Positions 34,301 through 37,499 of a stretch of DNA of 37,499 nt are shown here, in pieces; within the stretch, counting starts at the first letter, position 1, and the number at the start of each line of letters is the position of its first letter. The notes beneath the pieces were generated by a model, which worked only from the letters and a program-made list of their open reading frames with translations, was not told where the DNA came from and did no database searches. The position numbers were made by a program, and so were the translations under genes. Source of the DNA: Promethearchaeia archaeon (lineage in GTDB: Archaea; Asgardarchaeota; Lokiarchaeia; Sigyniarchaeales; SOKP01); the NCBI GenBank assembly GCA_029856445.1, contig JAHQWY010000002.1:1-37499 (forward strand), in the 5' to 3' direction.

Positions 34301-34834
34301 CTCAGTGGCTTCATACTTTGGAATATTTGATTTCTTTCTAACATAATCAGCAATTAGTACACATAGAGCGGCTGTTGTCCCCCCTGCGGCTCTTATTGGA
34401 CCTGCAAAGTATAAAGATAAATATTGCTTACCAAATTGGTCTTTCCGTATTAAAATCTTTGAAATTCCTTCAAGTGGGGCACTTACAACTCCCATTGTCT
34501 TTATTGCTAACCCTACTCTTATAGCCCTTCCTACCCGTTCTTCTAGGGATTCAATATTTCCAACTTTTTTATCTAATATATCAGTAACTACCCTAAAAAC
34601 GATTTCATCATCATTTAAACCATTCTTCTTCAAATTTCTTATTACTTCAGCTACACCTTCTGGACCAATTAATTTTTCAACTCTACCAGCTAAATCTTTC
34701 GCTTGAGGACATTCAACATACTGTTCTGGATCCAATCCTTTACTACGTGCTTTTTCAGCTATTTCATAGCAGTGATCCACTTGATTTTGGATTGAAGCAA
34801 AGTAATCCTCAATCTCCTTATTCATTTCTACCAT
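31379..34834 (-). CDS. polC: DNA polymerase D large subunit (DP2)
   Basis: The 1151-residue chain is the catalytic subunit of archaeal replicative polymerase PolD, whose double-psi beta-barrel core resembles multi-subunit RNA polymerases. The catalytic motif NCDGDEDGIMLLMD, holding the metal-binding Asp residues, lies in the C-terminal third. N-terminal parts include YFAGPIRAAGGTTAAL and HRLRYGRSRNTGLAAGG. Several zinc-finger clusters (CRKKCPKCG, CPKCS, CEKC, CSQC) fall near the middle and another (CVKC...CPKC) near the end. The last eight residues, QHKLGDFF, are a perfect PCNA-binding PIP box. No intein interrupts it. It is divergent from DP1, separated by 226 bases. Confidence 0.97.
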   Translation of the reverse strand: MVEMNKEIEDYFASIQNQVDHCYEIAEKARSKGLDPEQYVECPQAKDLAGRVEKLIGPEGVAEVIRNLKKNGLNDDEIVFRVVTDILDKKVGNIESLEERVGRAIRVGLAIKTMGVVSAPLEGISKILIRKDQFGKQYLSLYFAGPIRAAGGTTAALCVLIADYVRKKSNIPKYEATEAEIGRYVEEVKLYDRAVHLQYPSSNREIRHAVKNLPVEINGDATEFEEVSGFRDLPRIETNNIRGGACLVLNDGILLKAPKLLKIAKAMNLEGWDWLDDLKKITQKEESEKSQIEKIIDKVEDVEIIPPNSKYVADIIAGRPVFSDPSEIGGHRLRYGRSRNTGLAAGGIHPATMGILDDFVAIGTQLRIERPGKSTSICPVSAIEPPIVKLKNGSVIRVSSYKMAKQVFQNMESILFLGDILFGFGEFAENNHKLIPSGYVEEWWALDLEKRVKNQKNIDPKILRLIENPFILKPTAEEAIKISQEFKIPLHPYFTDFWGNLSLKELYTLRNFFIKGFSDLEKKIVLDINENLKKILEKAFIIHKVKENKITFTKAMNLIYSEIFRLEDKKKIKFEKDDNVFSYFNKISSIKINNKAPYFIGSRMGRPEKSERKSMKGVHALFPLSDKVGSSRSVEKALELQKVKIDVCRKKCPKCGTISIFNICPKCSTHTELGSICEKCKKIYPPSEPKNEQRCSQCNGRLKASNDAIFNIKNHVNSIFRSLQIPFPKKLKGIYGLTNQFKIPEPLEKGILRAKNNVLVYKTAEIRYDATDIPLTHFKPKEIGVNIETLKDLGYDYDYKGEPLQTEDQIIELKVQDVVLSNDCGQYFIKVANFLDDELDYFYKMNRFYNVERTTDLIGHLVVGLAPHTSAGIIGRIIGFTPARSIYAHPFWHNAKRRNCDGDEDGIMLLMDPLLNFSRYYLPSKIGGRMDATLVISTLLDPNEIETEAHNVDTSFRYPLEFYTATLKYTSPSKIEKMMNLVSSRLGTAKQYEDIGFNIPTNDINEGPKTTAYKLYESMDEKIDAQLHLGKIIRAVDVKKVAEKILATHFNPDIIGNLRKFSVQKFRCVKCNAKYRRPPLSNAGKCPKCGNKIILTVNRGGIEKYIPRALQLCKNYNLDDYTIQRMELIEEYVESLTNNPKIKQHKLGDFF

Positions 34835-35060
34835 ACTTTACCATTTCTAAAAAGTTTTTATAACTGTAAAGAGAAAATTACCGATATTATTATAGGTATT
34901 TCTTACCATAAATTAAATTCATTTATTAATCAGCTATTTCATTTATAAATCTGAAGAGAATGCTAATTTATAACACCCTATTGAAATAAAAAGAAATCAT
35001 GTTTTTCCTTTAATAAAAAATGATTTAATTTTGTCAAACAATTTTTAATACAATTCAATA

Positions 35061-36872
35061 TTGGAATGGAAAACCGTGAAAACAGAAAATACTGAAGTAA
35101 AAAAAATCATTGTAAAGAAGCTAGTAAATTCGGGAATAAATATCACTCCTTCTCTTCTAGAATATATCTTAACCCTAGATAATCCTCTTAATAAAATTAA
35201 TCTAATAATTAAAGATTCGAGTTTTATAGCTAATTTCAAGAGTCATTTAACTGAAAATATATTAAATAAAATATCTAATGAAGAAATAAAGAAAGTAGTG
35301 AAGAGGAAACTCGTTAAAAAAGAATTTAATTCAACTAAAGAAGATTCAAGTATAATAGAACATTTTGAGGAGCCCCCAAAGTATTTAGCAGAACATATTT
35401 CGCATAAAACAAGTGATTTAAATTCTTTTAAAGATACCAAAATTATTACTGAAAAAATGAATGACTATAATCCCGAACAGGAATCCTCTCCAATATTAGA
35501 ATATAGCAAAAACGATTTAAATCCTCAAGCTATTAAAACAACAAAAAAAAAAATTATCGAAGGGACTAAATCTACAATTGCATTTAATCCCACGGCAAAG
35601 CAATACAATTCTCAATTTGAAATTTTAAAGGATCCTACTGGAAAATTGTATACCAGCGGAGAATATAAGGATTTTTATGATTTAACATTTGATAAATTTA
35701 ACAAACTTCGAACACTAATGAGGAAAAGAACAGAAGTTCACAATGCTGATAACATCAATAATATTTTAAGATTATCCAATAAAATAGAAGTATCTATTAT
35801 TGGTCTTGTAAATCAAATTAAAATAACTAAAAATGGATTTTACTTACTAACATTAGAAGATCTTACGGGTTTAATAAACGTAGTTATTAGAAAAGACACT
35901 GAAAATCAAGATAACGTAAAAATCGCTGAAAGAACTCTTAATGATCAAATGGTTTATATAGAAGGTACTTATAATCCAGGTGAGAATGGTAAATCAGGTA
36001 TAATTTTTGGGAACTATATTTCTCAAATTGATATTCCAAAAGATTATGAACCAAACAAGTCTCAAGATCCATTATCTATTGCTTTAATTTCTGATACTCA
36101 TATTGGTAGTAAAGAGTTTGAAGAAAAGCTCTGGGAGAGATTTATAGGTTTTTTAAATGGAAAAATTGGAAATAAGGCGCAGAGGGAAAGAGCTGGTAGA
36201 ATAAAATATATCATAATTAATGGGGATTTAGTTGATGGGATAGGAGTGTATCCAACACAAGAAAGTGATCTTCTAATCTCTAATATTTATAATCAATTTA
36301 ATAAAGCAGCAGAGCTCATCTCAGGTATACCAGATTATATTAAAATCTTCTACAGCTCAGGAAATCACGAACCTGTAAGAAATGCTATTCCAAGACCCGC
36401 TGTACCCAAAAAATATTCTCAAGAACTTATTAATTTAGGGGTAACTTGCATTGGAAATCCTTCTTTTGTAAAAACTCATAATGTTTCTACACTAATTTTC
36501 CACGGCGATAGTATTCTTGATATGAATATGTTAATTCCAGGAATGGAAAATACTAAATCTGTTGAAACCATGAAAGAATTTTTAAAATGTAGGCATTTAG
36601 CCCCAGTCTATGGGAAAAAAACTCAGTTAGCACCTATTAGTAAGGATTGGCTAGTAATTGACAAAATTCCCGATATTTTTCACACAGGACATATTCACAT
36701 TAATGATATGGGTACTTATAACAATATCATTTTGGCAAATTCGGGATGTTTTCAAAGCCAAACGGATTTTATGAATTCTCTAGGAATCCATCCTACACCT
36801 GGAATTTTATCAATAATTGATTTAGATTCTTTAAAAGGAACACAATTAGACTTAAAAATCAGTCTTAAATAA
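35061..36872 (+). CDS. polB: DNA polymerase D small subunit (DP1), 3'-5' exonuclease
   Basis: The protein has up to 603 residues. The N-terminal ~60 residues are a helical unit, followed by a charged disordered linker (~80-190), an OB domain (~245-300, VSIIGLVNQIKITKNGFYLL) and a calcineurin-like phosphoesterase domain. That domain has intact metal sites: SDTHIG, GDLVDG, GNHEP, HGDS and GHIH. It provides proofreading for PolD and is homologous to the inactive B subunits of eukaryotic replicative polymerases. The longest frame begins at TTG 35061; GTG 35076 with GGAATGGA 5 bases upstream may be the real start. It is divergent from polC and followed by the DUF2240-like gene after 34 bases. Confidence 0.96.
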   Translation: MEWKTVKTENTEVKKIIVKKLVNSGINITPSLLEYILTLDNPLNKINLIIKDSSFIANFKSHLTENILNKISNEEIKKVVKRKLVKKEFNSTKEDSSIIEHFEEPPKYLAEHISHKTSDLNSFKDTKIITEKMNDYNPEQESSPILEYSKNDLNPQAIKTTKKKIIEGTKSTIAFNPTAKQYNSQFEILKDPTGKLYTSGEYKDFYDLTFDKFNKLRTLMRKRTEVHNADNINNILRLSNKIEVSIIGLVNQIKITKNGFYLLTLEDLTGLINVVIRKDTENQDNVKIAERTLNDQMVYIEGTYNPGENGKSGIIFGNYISQIDIPKDYEPNKSQDPLSIALISDTHIGSKEFEEKLWERFIGFLNGKIGNKAQRERAGRIKYIIINGDLVDGIGVYPTQESDLLISNIYNQFNKAAELISGIPDYIKIFYSSGNHEPVRNAIPRPAVPKKYSQELINLGVTCIGNPSFVKTHNVSTLIFHGDSILDMNMLIPGMENTKSVETMKEFLKCRHLAPVYGKKTQLAPISKDWLVIDKIPDIFHTGHIHINDMGTYNNIILANSGCFQSQTDFMNSLGIHPTPGILSIIDLDSLKGTQLDLKISLK

Positions 36873-36906
36873 TTCACTTAATAAAAGAAAAAAAAAGTAA
36901 TAATCT

Positions 36907-37499
36907 ATGGATTTAGCAATTCCTCGTGAAAGTAACACAGAATTTTTATTATATCTTTGGAAAATAATTGATTTACCCGATATTACACGGAATAACCTTT
37001 TATATAAAATTTCATATGATTTGGCTGTAATTCCTCCAGATAAAGCAAATATATTTATAAAAGATTGCCTCAACAAAAATCTACTAACCATAGATAATGA
37101 TGAGAAAATAAGATTGTCAACTCCTCTTAATGAAAAATTAGAAGCATGGCAAAAAGAAAGGAAAAAGCAGATTTTAAAAAAGAAAAATACTGTTAAAAAG
37201 ACCGCCCAAATAATTAATATTTTTGAAAAAGCTGAAACAACAAGTTTTAGTATTTTATTAAAATCTTTTGTAGAGACGGGTACAATAAACAGAGCAGCAA
37301 ACATAGCTAGCACAGCTTTCAATATTAAAGAACTAGATATTACAAATGGCATTATGAAATCGACAGTTTCAGGTTCTAAGGAAGAGCCTTATTATATTGA
37401 AATTGATATAAACAAAAAATTATTAAAACACAATTGCCATGATTTTGAAACAAGAAGGAGTAAAAACAAACACTTTTGCAAGCATTTAGTCAGATTCCT
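36907..37499 (+). CDS. DUF2240-like protein with SWIM-like Cys/His motif (cut by window end)
   Basis: The frame is open from ATG 36907 to the window end (197 codons, incomplete). The N-terminal ~80 residues are helical (FLLYLWKIIDLP, FIKDCLNKNLLTIDNDEKIR). A Lys-rich coil follows (~82-100). The last visible part, NCHDFETRRSKNKHFCKHLV, looks like the Cys-His-Cys-His arrangement of a SWIM-type zinc finger, a DNA- or protein-binding unit. I recall archaeal DUF2240 proteins with this layout near DP1 genes, but cannot check. It starts 34 bases after DP1 on the same strand, probably the same transcript. A role in replication is inferred. The opposite-strand open frame here is a shadow. Confidence 0.72.
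   Translation, partial: MDLAIPRESNTEFLLYLWKIIDLPDITRNNLLYKISYDLAVIPPDKANIFIKDCLNKNLLTIDNDEKIRLSTPLNEKLEAWQKERKKQILKKKNTVKKTAQIINIFEKAETTSFSILLKSFVETGTINRAANIASTAFNIKELDITNGIMKSTVSGSKEEPYYIEIDINKKLLKHNCHDFETRRSKNKHFCKHLVRF

Noticed and set aside
36852..37352. Minus-strand 166-codon open frame at the right end
   Set aside because: It overlaps the plus-strand DUF2240-like frame, is hydrophobic in the way antisense of Lys-rich coding is, and the plus frame carries an ordered Cys/His motif.
1..37499. CRISPR arrays, insertion sequences, inteins
   Set aside because: I saw no regularly spaced repeats, no transposase or terminal inverted repeats, and no intein block in polC, rpoB, nrdD or cbf5.

Overview
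This AT-rich window (roughly 30% GC by eye) comes from an archaeon, most likely an Asgard archaeon. Core archaeal information machinery is present: both PolD subunits, unsplit RpoB with RpoH, TFE, MBF1, Cbf5, PAN and NAC. Beside it are eukaryote-like small GTPases, one fused to a Roadblock domain and one Rab-like with a long tail ending in a zinc ribbon. The low GC and gene set fit a Lokiarchaeia-type lineage, but that finer placement is inference. All three tRNA genes carry insertions that look like introns, also an archaeal trait. || Layout. 1-3.1 kb (minus): a radical SAM protein cut by the window edge, an 8-Cys ferredoxin, a saccharopine-dehydrogenase-like reductase and an orphan 295-aa-class protein. 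3.2-4.7 kb: a hotdog thioesterase converging on a branched-chain aminotransferase. 5.0-7.6 kb: the Rab-like GTPase with Pro-rich, charged-coil and zinc-ribbon tail, converging on a protein with a zinc ribbon at each end. 7.8-9.5 kb: MfnA-type decarboxylase and a MazG-like pyrophosphohydrolase. 9.6-13.4 kb: a membrane-anchored outside-facing protein, class III ribonucleotide reductase NrdD, a 427-base non-coding stretch with two related palindromic sites, and a cupin. 13.4-16.2 kb (minus): PAN, PUA protein, NAC and a small membrane protein, a proteostasis cluster. 16.4-20.5 kb: MBF1, a molybdopterin oxidoreductase, TFE and a DUF2110-like partner. 20.7-21.5 kb: two small membrane proteins. 21.5-27.0 kb (minus): rpoH-rpoB, then cbf5 and a methyltransferase. 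27.0-31.3 kb: a tRNA 3'-end fragment, enoyl-CoA hydratase, tRNA-Lys, ThiL, tRNA-Thr, Roadblock-GTPase and tRNA-Leu. 31.4-37.5 kb: divergent PolD subunits DP2 and DP1, then a DUF2240-like protein cut by the window end. || How it fits together. Much of the window is housekeeping: transcription (RpoB/H, TFE, MBF1), replication (PolD, dNTP supply by NrdD), RNA modification (Cbf5, methyltransferase) and protein quality control (NAC, PAN). The most unusual content is the two composite GTPases and the zinc-ribbon neighbour of one of them. Together they suggest signalling or membrane-organising modules in which the GTPase is covalently joined to its scaffold or regulator. Start codons are often TTG; several of these have a good Shine-Dalgarno sequence, and other genes have none.
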